Assembly (NCBI GenBank): GCA_022606425.2
Contig: JAHDVF020000167.1
Span: forward strand, 310,001-374,000
DNA length: 64,000 bases
From: Lepidostoma basale
Taxonomy: Eukaryota; Arthropoda; Insecta; Trichoptera; Lepidostomatidae
Direction: 5' to 3'
Below are positions 1-11,240 of the stretch, one piece after another; position 1 is the stretch's first letter; the number at the start of each line of letters is the position of its first letter. Position numbers and translations under genes: made by a program. The notes under the pieces were generated by a model, which was not told where the DNA came from, ran no database searches, and was given only the letters and a program-made list of their open reading frames with translations.

Positions 1-534
1 AGCCAGTGTTCTATTAAGCGTGCGATATAGTAAATTACATTCAAACGGTACCTGAATACCAAGACCAACTTTTTCGCACCATTTCAGTACAGAATGAACG
101 TAATGGCAAGTTTAAGCGTCAGACTTAACACTTGATTATGTGTACACATATTATTTTGAAACGGGAACATTTATGCTCCATATTGTGTGACCTCATTTCG
201 CGACAACCTGCAGCGCTCCAGAGTGTTCGGCCTCACACCAGCCGCGTACTGCGCGCCGTGCACTTCACCTACCGTGTACTGTACGAGTACCAAGTACAGA
301 ACCCCCCGAAAGTAATCGTATGTTTATTTTTAAGATTTTTGAAAAGCAAACTATCTTCTTATTCGTATCAATCATGAAAGCTTTAAATATCGCAGAGGTG
401 AAACAAAAAAAAGGGACAAGTACATTGTCCACAAGGCCCTGCAACTCGAAGACAGAAGGAAAAGACCGGGTCGGCATCCTGAAAGTTGAACGTCGTGACA
501 TGCGCGCACGTTGATTTCTTGAACTCTTAACGTG

Positions 535-811
535 GCAAACATTTAATATTAAATTTATTGATTTGATTGTGCCATGTTTTCCTGAGTCTTCTTATGTTTC
601 TTGTTCCGTTTGCATTGTTAACATAAACATTCTTTACCATTATTTTTTTCATGAGCACAAACCATCTTAGTGATCTTTTCAATATCTTAGTTATAACCCT
701 TTCATTCACACTGCATTCACTTCTGTTATTTTCTTTTTTAACTCTAGCATATGCTGATTTACCACACATCTGAGAGACATAATTTCTACTTCATTTATCC
801 TGCTTTCATTA
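535..811 (-). mobile_element. LINE-A tail fragment, degenerate
   Basis: The minus strand encodes NKVDEVEIMSL-like residues at the right edge, then CGKSAYARVKKENNRSECSVNERVITKILKRSLRWF and VKNVYVNNANGTRN with a KTWHNQINKF remnant. This is the same region as the GHMERM tails elsewhere. It lacks the 3' end. Confidence 0.75.
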
Positions 812-1584
812 GATACTTTAATTTTATATATAATACTAAAGAAAATCTTAGCACTCACTCTATGTAAATACTATCTCTCTTGAAAAAATCTATTTGGCAA
901 AGAAAATATTTCGAGAAGAAGATTTCTTCTGGCATTGATAATTCAAATAATATATTTCCATTATTTAACCCAAAAAGTGTTGTTATTTTATTTGGAACAA
1001 TCTGTATAAATAAATTGCACGTTGTGGTTTTCTGTACGGAGCTTTGGCCTTAATTTACAAATCATACACGTAACCTTTTCACTTTCCAACATCGAAATAC
1101 AAAACTGTAGAACAGCTTAGAGTGTATTTGTGAATAAGTTTTAAAGCGCCGCCACTGTGTGGATACCGCATTAGGTTTATAATTGCCAAAAATTGTGTGT
1201 AATAATAATTAAATAGCTTTCGTTATTTCTTATACGATTATGTATTTTGAATGTATACATATACTTGTAGACAAATACTGGATTTTACCCATTGCGGGTT
1301 AATCATTTTTAGAGATTAATTGTATCTTAATAGAGACGAAGATGCAAATTGTTTTCCCAACATTGTAACATACGAGTATATACATCTTCCAAAAATTTGT
1401 CATACGTAGTGGTCGTAAGAAGGGCGGAACGGGGAATATTGTTAACATAAAGCGATCGCTTAACCCAATCAATGCGCCTCGACCTCCATATTCTGTTTCC
1501 AGAAAACAATTTAAATTTTTGTCTCTATTGAGATACAATTAATCCTTAAAAATTATGTATTTATTACTCTATATAACGCCATTT
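812..1584. other. No gene seen
   Basis: AT-rich sequence. The two short frames at about 1300-1540 are overlapping and unsupported. An inverted pair, tctcaatagagac-like (about 1318-1345 and 1515-1545), flanks a 200-base moderately GC-rich piece, possibly a small unclassified inverted-repeat element. Confidence 0.6.
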
Positions 1585-1790
1585 ATCTGAATGAAAACGC
1601 TCGTTCTCTAGAAGTTTTATTATATTTTATAGGAATGAAATATTTCGCCTTGCAAAGGCGAATTGATACGTATAGTATCCAAGTTGAGCAAACCATGGTA
1701 CTCTTATGGAAGGAATATAAAAAAAATTGTGATATATAATAAAACTTGTAGAAAACTAACGTTTTCATAAAAAAATATTTAAAAAGCTTC
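1585..1790. repeat. Family B inverted pair
   Basis: Minus arm 1585-1665 (cttctagagaacgagcg, GGCGAAATATTTC) and plus arm 1736-1780 (aaacttgtagaaaactaacg). Confidence 0.68.
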
Positions 1791-1799
1791 TGTCTTGAC

Positions 1800-2478
1800 A
1801 AAATGTGCATTATAATTTTTTTAAATTTAATTAGAGTGTGTATAAATAAATAAATAAAATGTTATCGCTTAATTTGATGTTAATCTCTTTACGCGTAAAG
1901 TTCACGAGAGAACAATGGAGCATTCGAAGACATCCCGGGGGACATGTTTTGCAAGCGTCTGGAATGATGCCTTACAAGACTACTCCTCTCTCAGCTTCCG
2001 GGCAAGAGCTGTATCTGAATGGGGCATATTAGCCTCAACTGATTTATAATCCTTTGGTCATTGAAACGGAACTCACGTCTACGACTGCCTGTGAGCAGCA
2101 TATTGAATTATCATTCCTTCCCCGCTCGCAATTATTACGGCCATACGTATGCACGGACTTCTAAAGATGATTACAGATCATGCAAACGAAGCTTATGCAT
2201 GCTAAGTTTATTGCAATTTAATTAATATCGCATGATCTACATTATTCACTCTTGTAACGAGATGTGCCCCATTAGGGCACTGTATAAATAAAGACCATTT
2301 GTTATGTAACTACCCTTTATTTGAAGCTGTTTATGTAATTATGTTATGTTATTAATATTTTATATTGTTTTAACCACTCTTACATACAAAAGTGTGTCCT
2401 AGGACCGAGAAAATAAGAATAAAAGTAGAAAACAAATGTTTTTATATTTGTAATTTAATACGAGTGAAACGTTTGATT
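1800..2478. other. No gene seen
   Basis: Mostly unique sequence with a higher-GC patch at 1910-2180. No supported reading frame or known element. Confidence 0.6.
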
Positions 2479-3050
2479 TCTATAAGTTTGATTATATTTC
2501 ATTTAATTTACGACGAATTACTATTTTTATATCAATTAACAAGGCGAGAAATGTCATTCATATTTAATATTTTATACGGAATTTTCCATCAATGTACAAA
2601 CAAAAAATAAATATGAAAATATGTTCATTATTTTTTAATGCATAATTAATAAACGTTTTGGATGAATTCGTAAACTGTATAATTCGATAATAAAATATTG
2701 TTAATCGAAATGAAAATTTAATATATATTTTGAATAATAAACATTTTTAACATTTATAAATATATATTCTATAAGTTTGATTGTATTTTATTGAATTCAC
2801 GATGAATTACTTTTTTATATCAAATAACAAAGCGAGAAATGTCATTCATATTTAATATTTTATACGGAATTTTACATCATTGTCCAACAAAAAATAAATA
2901 TGAAAATATGTTTATTTTTTTTTAATGCATAATTAATAAACGTTTTTGATGAATTCGTAAACTGTATAATTTGATAATAAAATATTGTTAATCGAAATGA
3001 AAATTTAATATTTATTTTGAATAATAAACGTTTTTGACATTTATAAATAA
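2479..3050. repeat. Tandem duplication, two units of about 289 bp
   Basis: Unit 1 starts at 2479 and unit 2 at 2768, both with tctataagtttgatt. They stay collinear through gcgagaaatgtcattcatat, ttttaatgcataattaataa and gaatcgtaaac-type blocks to ataataaac...acatttataaat. They differ at scattered sites. No coding capacity is supported; the 72-residue frame in unit 1 is not conserved. Confidence 0.88.
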
Positions 3051-3960
3051 CGTTATTTTAATTCCAGCATTTATTTACTACAAGGACCCTCTTACTAAAA
3101 TATTATATAATTTTATATTCCTGGGATCACATGTATTTTAAAAGAAACGAGATTTTTTACTTATGTTTTACAAAAATTATGTTTCCTTATAATACGGTTA
3201 CGATCTTGGAAAACTTGTTGTAAATAAAGAAATACATGATATCACTGTCTCAACAAGTTAACAAGACAATGCCTTTGGCTTACAAAAAAAACAATACAAG
3301 TTATGAAGTAAAGACTTACCTTTACGCAGAAATTACAATATTTTTAACTTAAAATTTGCCGTGGGTTATTTGAAATATTCTAGAAATTTCGCCTTTAAAT
3401 TATTTAAAAATTAGAGGATTTCAAACGTAAGAGGCAGATCTTTATTTTTTTATTTAGCGAATTTTCAAATGTATAGTTAGTTTATTTTCCTGTTTCAATT
3501 AAGTTTCATGGGAATAAGGCAGCTGTATTTACTTCGAAAAATCTTGCTTACTGTAATAACAATAATATAAAAGTGGGTGTGCGACCCATTAGTTAATGTA
3601 TTTACGATAATGTAAGGGGATGCTAAGTAAATGATGGTGAAAGTTTTGTTTTAAATGAATATGTCAAAATGGATATCCGACAATTTTAGTAAAAGAAAAA
3701 CAAACCTTGTAATTATTAAAAAAGTAATATTTATAATCAGATATTGCGTAAAAATATAATATTAGCTTTTTGATTTTTGTAGAACTAAAAAAAACATGGT
3801 ACAATTTGGTACAATATTTTCATAACCGTATACTTTATGATTTAATTTAATAAAATGATATTAAAATTTTCGTATGAAGCGCTTGATTTGTGGTGTAACA
3901 TTATTAAATAAAATAATAAAACACTCTTAGTTTTTGTATCTAAACCACTTTATTTGGTAA

Positions 3961-4000
3961 TACCAACCGGTTTCGCTCCCACCGGAGCTTCGTCAGGGTG
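3961..4000 (-). ncRNA. Hammerhead-type ribozyme motif in PLE-1 (copy 1)
   Basis: On the minus strand: CACC, CUGACGA (3990-3996), one extra A, stem II GCUCC/GGAGC with loop GGUG, GAA, ACCGGU, U, GGU. The CACC and GGU ends can pair as stem I. ACCGGU is self-complementary, so stem III would form best between two RNAs or two copies. Conserved hammerhead core residues are all present; the single extra base before stem II recurs in all members in this window. Confidence 0.8.
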
Positions 4001-4171
4001 AGAGAATAAATTAAACATAAAATCAGAGAACAACATATGAAGAAAGAAATACAAAATGGAGGGAAGAGAGAGGGGTGGGAAAAAGTGTGTGCGAGGAAGA
4101 ATATAATGTTAGAGCGGTGAGTCATGATCATTAGGGAAAAATTATGGAGAATTTCATTAAGATTTTAGTGG

Positions 4172-4396
4172 CTAACGCATTTTTAGGCCAGAATCTTTAA
4201 AATGTGTGTAGTTTATCTCTAACAGATGGTTGGCGAACTTAGAAAAACCATTACTATTCAGATATCGGAGATGTTTCTTCACCCTTACGTTTATTTTTCT
4301 AACGGTTTTACCTACGTAAAATGTAGCACAATCATTACATGTCAATTGGAAAACACCTGCATGGTCATTATTTTTATTTAAAACGATATTAGGCAA
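4172..4396 (-). pseudogene. GIY-YIG endonuclease remnant of a Penelope-like element
   Basis: The 74-residue minus-strand frame contains GVFQLTCNDCATFYVGKT at about residues 14-31. This matches the GIY...YIG core (here GVF and YVG) preceded by the CxxC-type metal-binding pair LTCNDC typical of PLE endonucleases. It continues NVRVKKHLRYLNSNGFSKFANHLLEINYTHFKD; the R/K-H and the N-H-L-L-E block also fit the PLE domain. In a live element it nicks the target DNA. It is only a fragment: no RT upstream, and it ends at the right edge in MPNIVLNKNNDHAG with no sign of further homology. Confidence 0.87.
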
Positions 4397-4968
4397 AAGC
4401 GGACGCTATCAAAATAAAGACAATAAGTGGAATTAATTAATAAAAATACTTCGTTTTATGTCATTATTATTTCTAATAAACATTCATCAAGAGATTTCAA
4501 TAAAATCATAAGAATGTCTTTAAAATTTAGATATTCCATATTTCTGACGAAAGAAGTTACAAAGTAGAGATTAAAACAACTTTTTGACAATAATACAGAA
4601 GAATTTATTTATTTAAAAATAAGAAAAATGACTTAAACTTAATACACAAGGCATCAAAAACTCATAATACGGTTAATTAAAACTATTTATTTAGAATGGC
4701 AAAATTACATTTTCTATCGGGATGTATTATTTTGATTGTATCTTTTCAGATCAAACATTTTCATTATTTTTAATATTTTCACAATATTTAATGTATTTTA
4801 ACGTATAACTTCTTTTAAATGTACATTAGACATGCTTCTAATAGTTTTGATTAAGATTTTACGAGAAAACGACAAACTATTTATTGACGCGACATATACA
4901 TGAAAATATGTTTTAAATTTATAATCGTAAGCAAAATTATGCACTTTATAATATCAACAATTACTTAT

Positions 4969-5088
4969 CGACGAGCGTACATGACACAATGTATAAATGC
5001 TGAGAAAGAAGTATCTCAGGAAAGAACAGTATGGCAGTGCGTTCTTTCTTCTTACTCTTTCGGTGAGACGGCGTGATGGTTAGTTAGA
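4969..5088 (+). mobile_element. LINE-A extreme 3' end
   Basis: The plus strand reads approximately RRAYMTQCINAEKEVSQERTVWQCVLSSYSFGETA, then gacggcgtgatggttagttag. This is the terminal 40 codons and 3' tail of LINE-A, strongly 5'-truncated. Confidence 0.8.
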
Positions 5089-5964
5089 AGGATAGTTTAT
5101 TTTTGGTATTCAATAATAAAGGTTAAATAACAGAAAATAACGTAAAATTATATGATGTAAAGCATGAATAGGCATGCTCATAGCCTATGGACTCAATCAA
5201 ACATCAATAAACTAAAACTCTGATTACAATAACAAAGTTAAGCTTTTTTATAGATAGGTAGTTAATAACGCAAACGGAATTTACGGTTTAAGAAAGTTTC
5301 TTTTTTCAAATTTTACCATACTCGCATTTTTATAGCATGAAATATAAATAATGTTTTTATTTTTAATTATTCAATTGAATTTTTTATAAAAATACGAAAT
5401 GTTTATTATTATGATGACTATTTGTAAGGTAAGTACGTAAATATGTCACGATAATAAAGAATATTATGATTACTTGAAGTGGGGTAGTAGCTATAACAGT
5501 AACGTAAAGTGTATTTGTGCCCGACAAGTAGCTGGGGGACTTCAGAAATAATACCATCTTCTATTAGGACACAAAGCGTCAGGCACAACACTAGCACGCC
5601 ACGAGGGTCGGGCGCAAACAAATGAGGCACTTATAGCAGCAATACAATCGAGATGTGTAACCAACAGAGAGCATGCAGGCAGTGGTGGCCAGATGTAAAC
5701 CAAGTCAGATCGAGCGAGGCGGTTTTTACATCTAAGAAAATCTCTTCTCGAGAACAAATCACATTGATTCATTTGCATGGCACATTTTTTGATACTGAAT
5801 TATAATTTTGTTTATTTAAACTAATGAACACCTTTATTGCCTACCTGTTTATACTTCATATGTATCTACATCAGTTAAATCTCTGAATTAATGATATTTC
5901 AATAAATGATTGTTATTAACTTTAATATCAGAAGATCAAAATTATTATATTTTGCTAATTATTT
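5089..5964. other. No gene seen
   Basis: AT-rich with a GC-richer part at 5500-5780. Two overlapping minus frames there lack recognisable motifs and splice context. Confidence 0.6.
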
Positions 5965-6040
5965 CTTGAACAATGGTGTAAAATTCTTTATTAAATATTT
6001 AAAACATCTGTTGTCTAGAAGTTTTATTATAAACTTATTG
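5965..6040 (-). repeat. Family B single arm
   Basis: ttctagaagttttattata complement with the preceding atttaataaagaattttaca block. Confidence 0.6.
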
Positions 6041-6084
6041 GACGCTAAGGCATTTACACTTTGGAATTCCATAGTAATATACTT

Positions 6085-6425
6085 AGGAAATTGAAAATAA
6101 CTTTGTTTAATTCACAAAATATTTTTAAAAATATTAAAAAACACAACATGTTTCGGAGGATGCCTCCATCTTCAGGTGTAAACATATAATAAAATTAAAC
6201 AAAGAAAAACTAATATAAAAACGCATTTAAAATTTGACACAATAATTCAAATTTAAAAATTAATCTGGGCTATTTGTTTTAAGTACTAAAATAATTTTAA
6301 AATTTGTATTATTGTATCGAATTTTAAATGCGTTTTTATATTTGCCATTCTTTGTTTAGTTTTTATTATATTTTTACCTATCCTCCGAAAAATATTAATT
6401 TTAATATTTTTATAAACGATTGGTT
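6085..6425. mobile_element. Inverted-pair hammerhead element (family A2)
   Basis: The left arm (minus-oriented, 6085-6235) carries an intact-looking hammerhead. The right arm (plus, 6325-6425) repeats the same sequence inverted (acgcatttaaaattt against aaattttaaatgcgt; aacaaag against ctttgtt), but its ribozyme has lost the CUGA and half of stem II, leaving taTCCTCCGAAAAA. Confidence 0.78.
6141..6179 (-). ncRNA. Hammerhead-type ribozyme motif, best-preserved in the window
   Basis: Minus strand: ACAC, CUGAAGA (6169-6175), U, stem II GGAGG/CCUCC closed by CAU, GAA, ACAUGU, U, GUGU. Stem I is a perfect ACAC/GUGU; stem III ACAUGU is palindromic and so favours a dimeric ribozyme. The predicted cleavage site is after the U at 6145. 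Confidence 0.82.
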
Positions 6426-6434
6426 GATCGAGAA

Positions 6435-6700
6435 GAAAGTCTTATTCTTCTTCTTTCTTGCTATAGACTTATGTGGTTTGTTTTCCATCTTAGATTCTTC
6501 TTTTATGAGAGCTTTCACAATGACCCGTGAGACTGGTTTTATTAGTGCAATTTAGAGAAATCTAGTAGTGTCCATTCTGTGGACATGACCGTACCAGTCC
6601 CTCATTCGTTGTCTACTCACATATCTTCCTCTTTCGGATGCCTCTTGCGATCTCTTAGAGTTATGCATCCCAATTTTATGAACCAGTCAATGTTATTTTA
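6435..6700 (-). mobile_element. LINE-B2 3' fragment, degenerate
   Basis: The minus strand shows RQRMRDWYGHVHRMDTTRFL, then IALIKPVSR and an AAGAAG tail at 6437-6450. It abuts the right arm of the HHR element. Confidence 0.72.
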
Positions 6701-6729
6701 AAATAAATCCTCTTTTTCTACTTCCACTT

Positions 6730-6950
6730 ACATCGTTAAAATTGAAATAGAAATACAGAAAGACCGAGACATACGTGGCATGATAAAAAAAATCTAATAT
6801 TAAATATCGGCCACGCGAGGAGTCACGGGAAACGACGTGCGTGCATGGTGTATAAATGTTGAGGAAACTAGTATGTCAGGAAAGAAAAGTGTGGCAGTCC
6901 ATTATTTCTGCTAACCCCTTCTAGAGACGGCGTTTTGGTTTGTTAGTTAG
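6730..6950 (+). mobile_element. LINE-A 3' fragment, degenerate
   Basis: Recognisable order: RPRHTWHDKK, NIGHARSHGKRRACMVYKC, SVRKEKCGSPLFLLTP-type remnants, then gacggcgttttggtttgttagttag. Several frameshifts separate the blocks. Confidence 0.75.
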
Positions 6951-7084
6951 ATAATGAACCTATTTTTTTTTAATATTCATTTAAAAAGTTTCATGATCTT
7001 TCTCTTGAATAAACACACTTTGACTAATAATTAAATAAATCTTCAAACAATTTAGTAAATAATTCAAGTTGCACTAGCACCTCA

Positions 7085-7195
7085 CTACATTCGTATAAAG
7101 ACATGGAGAATGAAAGGCTAGTGGAGGACTGTTGTGGATGAGGCTAAATCTCACGACGACATGTAGCGCCGAGAAGTAGAACCTCATTAATAATT
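7085..7195 (+). mobile_element. LINE-I 3' end, plus strand
   Basis: cattcgtataaagacatgga and atgtagcgccgagaagtaga are collinear with the copy at 8815. Confidence 0.68.
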
Positions 7196-7801
7196 AATTC
7201 AGAGAGAATCTTATTTTTAGTTTGTATTAATATTTTATTTTAGTTCATTCTGATTTAAATGTAAAAAAAAATATGCGTACTTCACTGAGTACAGCCGTTG
7301 TTAAATCTCCAAGTTACGAGCTATGGACATCGGAAACTGTTGCGAGGGAAGTTTGCCTGGGTGGAGTCTGTCCGGGACACGATCAGTGGCAGAGGCCAGC
7401 CTGCCTGGGGCGGGGGCAGTTGTTATAAGCTTTCTGCATTAAAAACCCTTAACCCTACATTTGATATTCATGACTACTTGAGCTTTTATTTTATTTTTGT
7501 TTTCAATGCAATTTTATCCTTTGAACCCATGTTTTAATTATCTTTATGGTAATGAAACAGATTTTTATTACAGAATATTATCTCATGTTTTATATTGAAT
7601 ATGATGCAACCATACAGTAGAAGGAGAACTCGTGATTAAACTCACCGCCGAGCCATATATCAGAAAATGGAAAAAGATTTTTCACTTAAAAAATTTCAGT
7701 TTTAATTATTAATAACTAAATACTCATATTTTTTATCTACTCGATACAGTCGATTTTTTAACGAATTAAAACACTTTTTTTCCACTATCAAATTTATTTT
7801 T

Positions 7802-7840
7802 CTCGACATGTTTCGAAGGTTTTACACCATCATCACGATA
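7802..7840 (-). ncRNA. Hammerhead-like motif, single copy
   Basis: Minus strand: GUGAUGA (C3 changed to G), U, GGUG-UAAAA-CCUU-type stem II, CGAA, ACAUGU, C. Its sequence context resembles the other single-arm copies. Confidence 0.65.
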
Positions 7841-7991
7841 TAAACTATATAAATTGTTTAATATAGAGGTTTCCAATGGTTTCATTTATTAAAAAAAATC
7901 TTCATAAGGGATAAAAATATAGTATAATAACATATAATACATAGTTAATAAACATGTTATATAAAAAAATATTTGTTCAAACAACAACAAC

Positions 7992-8236
7992 AAACCATCA
8001 GGCCGTTTCCCCGAGGGGGTAGGCAAAGAGAATGGACCGCCACACTACTCTATCCTGGCACACCTTTCTAGCTTCCTCCACATTCATACATCGAGTTATA
8101 CACGCACTTCGATTCTTCCGGCTTCTGACATGACCAACCTTTAAAATTTGATTAATTTTGTCATGCCATGTTTTCCTCAGTCTGCCTCGACTCCATACTC
8201 CATTTACATCATTAACGTATACTTTCTTAACCATTA
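7992..8236 (-). mobile_element. LINE-A 3' fragment with open tail frame
   Basis: A 78-residue minus-strand frame starts MVKKVYVNDVNGVW, continues SRGRLRKTWHDKINQILKVGH and ends WRSILFAYPLGETA. The 3' end is followed by (CAA)n in window orientation instead of the usual (CTAA)n, suggesting a different tail or later repeat change. Confidence 0.85.
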
Positions 8237-8814
8237 TTATTTGTTTAATATTCTAATTTATTGTAAATTTAGTTTTTTTATATTTTTTTTTATAATTAAA
8301 ATAGAAACAACATGTAAGTGAAAAACGAATGAATGTTATATTGTACCTTTTTACAATGCATTTACTGAATTGTATTATATTGGTTGTTATACGCATTTTT
8401 TAACCGTTTTTTTTTGCTATTAAATAAACCATTTTTTTCATTTTATGTGTCAACGTGATTTGATACTATCGTTGCAGCTGATGTCGTAAACTTGTGAGCA
8501 ACAAGAATCTTTTTATAGGTTTGCGAAGTTACTATCTGCTCTCCAGACTCCCAGAATCATATTTCTTTTCACTGACAATTTTATGCTGATGTGCCTCTGC
8601 GAGTAATACTTCTATTTTAGTACAGTTTGATAAAGATTCTTATCTCTCGCATATGTCTACAAAATGGAAGGGATTCTTCGAATTTTTCAATAGATTCAAT
8701 GTGCGTAATAAAATTTTCTTACATCAAACTACAACGTATTGTTGCTTGAATATTAGTAAAATTTAAATTCCGTAAAAAAGTATTTACATAAGGAAACAAA
8801 GAAATATAGGAGCT

Positions 8815-8950
8815 CTCATACATTCGTATAAAGACCTGGAGAATGAGAGGGGTGGTCAGGGATAGGAGCTAGTGGTGGACTGTTGTGAATGAGGCTTAAT
8901 CTTACCCCGGAATGTAGCGCCGAGAAATAGAAGAAGGAGAACATCATTAA
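8815..8950 (+). mobile_element. LINE-I 3' end, plus strand
   Basis: RPGE*EGWSGIGASGGLL*MR-type degenerate codons, then ccggaatgtagcgccgagaa, matching the end at 9015. Confidence 0.68.
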
Positions 8951-9014
8951 TAATGAATTCATGTTCAGGCTGAAATTGACCATCCCTAATTCGAATATCT
9001 TTTTTTATCTCAAT

Positions 9015-9180
9015 TTCATTCATTCATTCATTTCTCGGCGCTACATCCCGGTGTGGGACTTGGCCTCCTTCATAACGGTCCTCCACTGACTTCTGTCCCT
9101 GGCCATCTCTCTCCATTCCCCAGATCCTTCCATTTTCTCCCAATCTTCTACCACGCAATCCACTCATCTATTCCTCGAGT
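9015..9180 (-). mobile_element. LINE-I 3' end
   Basis: Minus strand DWEKMEGSGEWREMARDRSQ, WRTVMKEAKSHTGM, stop, then cgccgagaaatgaatgaatg with a (GAAT)n tail at 9013-9032. Confidence 0.8.
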
Positions 9181-9214
9181 AAAGGCCATTCATTATGTTG
9201 GTGTTCGTAATCCT

Positions 9215-9233
9215 AACTAACTAACTAAAAGTT
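9215..9233 (-). mobile_element. Minimal LINE-A or SINE-L insertion consisting only of the tail repeat
   Basis: A 23-bp perfect direct repeat (9192-9214 and 9234-9256) brackets just 19 bases, aactaactaactaaaagtt, which is the (CTAA)n tail complement. This fits an insertion truncated almost completely during reverse transcription. Confidence 0.75.
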
Positions 9234-9399
9234 ATTATGTTGGTGTTCGTAATCCTGTTATTTTTTTACCATACAGGGTGATTAGCCCTGCGATGAACCC
9301 TCTTTTATTCACAAATAGTCATTGTATGATGTTTTTGTATTGTATAGATTGTAGCACATTAATGAAATTTTGCTCGATAACAATTCCGATATCGTCAAG

Positions 9400-9668
9400 T
9401 ACTTTCTTCTTCGATGGCCCTACAGCCCATATCGAGCCTTAGTCTCCAGTATTCTTCGCCTCCAACTCCTCCTGTCCTCCGCTTCGACTCTCCAATCTGA
9501 CACTCTTAACAATCTTGCCCCATCTCCCCCAACTTCATCCTCCCATTGCAGCTTTGTCGTCCAATTGGTCTTCTACCACCTGGGTGCCACTCCAGAAATA
9601 TTTTTGGGGTTCGCGATGACGGCATCCTCTGCACGTGACCGGCCCATCTTAGTACTTTATTAAAGAAA
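9400..9668 (-). mobile_element. LINE-H 3' fragment
   Basis: Minus strand: KVLRWAGHVQRMPSSRTPKI, FLEWHPGGRRPIGR, then in another frame WEDEVGGDGARLLRVSDWRV, EAEDRRSWRRRILETKARYG. These are the usual GHV, GRPxxRW and DRxxWR elements. The 97-residue plus frame is a shadow. Confidence 0.78.
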
Positions 9669-9669
9669 A

Positions 9670-10467
9670 ATTCAATTTTAATTTGAAATTAATTCTAAAC
9701 AGTTCTAACAAATTTGTAAAAAAAAACACAGCTGTCAAAATGTCCATTTGAACATTTTTTTTTATTTTCATGTTAGATATCATAAAAAACACTAATTATT
9801 ATTAGATGCACAACTTTTCACTAAATTTAATTTTGTAAATACACAAAAAAACACAAACTGTTTAAATTAACCTCAATTTAAATATCTAAAACAAAGATTT
9901 TTTACATACCCCACTGAAATTTCTATATAGAATGAATAATATTGTATAATTAGTAAGATAAATATATCGTTTTAAGCGATAATCTTTTATAACTCCTGTG
10001 GCCTCATACGTGCGACCGTAATACTGCACAAGTTAGACTAGGTTAGGTGCGCAGTTCCTGACTTTTGTTTATGAAACGTTATAAATTGTTACAATTAGTA
10101 TAGAAAGATAATGCAATAACAACAAAAGTTCATCTCACAACAGACGGTGCGACTACAAGGCGTATAGTTAAAATGCTATTGTGGTTCTAAGTACGTACCC
10201 AATCCACTGCTAGCAGAGTCCGTCTCATCTTCATGGGCCGCCAGCGTGCATAAACTCCGCTAAACACTGCAATATCATTTATCTCGGCGCCCGCGGGTAA
10301 ATATTGTTCTTAATTTAATTCAAGTTATGGTCCCAAGGAATAGCTACGTCACGTGGAGGCTTCGAGCCGAGCCGGCCACGTGTGCTGGGCACGGGGAAGG
10401 AATTAACTATAGGAAGGATATGCCATTACACTTCATAACAAGTTAATAATTGTATTAATGTACGTAT
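9670..10467. other. No gene seen
   Basis: Left half AT-rich. 10010-10420 is GC-richer and apparently single-copy within the window; it may be ordinary intron sequence or a conserved non-coding element. Confidence 0.55.
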
Positions 10468-10905
10468 AGAAGAAAAGCATGAAAGTGGCGAAAGAAGGAA
10501 AAAAGTAGAATAAATGCCGTAGAAATTAGATCATTTTGAAAAGTGTGTGCGAAAAGGACATATGATGAAAAAACAAACGAAGAAATAAGGAATAAAGTAA
10601 GGCAGACGAATTCAACATTACTAAAATTAAAAAAGGAACCCTTGCGATAGTTTAAAAATAGGGAACGAATGGAGGATAGAAAAATGGTTAAAATATTCTA
10701 AAATACATAAGCAATGTGAGTGAAAAAAGAAGCCGTGGAAGTCCAAGAAAAGTATGACATGACAAAAATAATCTAATACTAAAAGGCGGTCACGTTCGAA
10801 GTCGAAAAAATTTACGAGCGTACATGTTACAACGTATGAATGTAGAAAGAGCTCGAGAAAAATGTCAGGACAGAACAACATGGCGGTCCATCCTCTCAGC
10901 CCTCC
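10468..10905 (+). mobile_element. LINE-A 3' fragment, degenerate
   Basis: On the plus strand, remnants of the mutated ESRINAVEIRSF segment precede RRSRGSPRKV*HDKNNL and RSKKFTSVHVTTYECRKSSRKMSGQNNMAVHPLS. The order and spacing match LINE-A, but no frame stays open for long. The hydrophobic open frame on the opposite strand is a shadow. Confidence 0.7.
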
Positions 10906-11134
10906 TTTATTTATTAATAAGAATATTTTTATTAAAATTTCCTAATAAAAACTAAGTTATTTTGCAACAACGTTTTTTGTTATTTACAGTCTTGTTTTGA
11001 TAGCTATATAGCCATTGGACCAGACGATGATTGTGCACGTTTAACGTTTTTTTAACCAATATGATGTAACTTTAAAAGTTACATCCTATTTGTTCTTGAT
11101 GTTATTATTAAAAGTATTTCAATGGTGACTTCCT

Positions 11135-11240
11135 ATTTGTTCATAGCCTCTTTGATCCAAGCTCCTCGATCCTGCGACTTTTGCTTCCAGCAGTCCGTTT
11201 CGCCCAACCTAGCCAGATCAGCCAGAAAAGCCAGAATTTT
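11135..11240 (-). mobile_element. LINE-E 3' end fragment
   Basis: The complement of caagctcctcgatcctgcg and cccaacctagccagatcag matches the end of the 20475 copy (LARLGETDCWKQKSQDRGA). Confidence 0.75.

Larger units (their letters stand above)
3860..4400 (-). mobile_element. Penelope-like element (PLE-1) 3' end with GIY-YIG remnant and hammerhead motif
   Basis: Reading the minus strand: a GIY-YIG endonuclease remnant (4172-4396), a short homologous spacer, a hammerhead-type motif (3961-4000), and a terminal segment ending near the cttcatacga element at about 3866. PLEs are retroelements whose RT is fused to a GIY-YIG endonuclease. Their terminal repeats are known to carry hammerhead ribozymes. 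RT sequence is not visible upstream. The same organisation recurs on the plus strand at 50150-50720. Confidence 0.85.
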
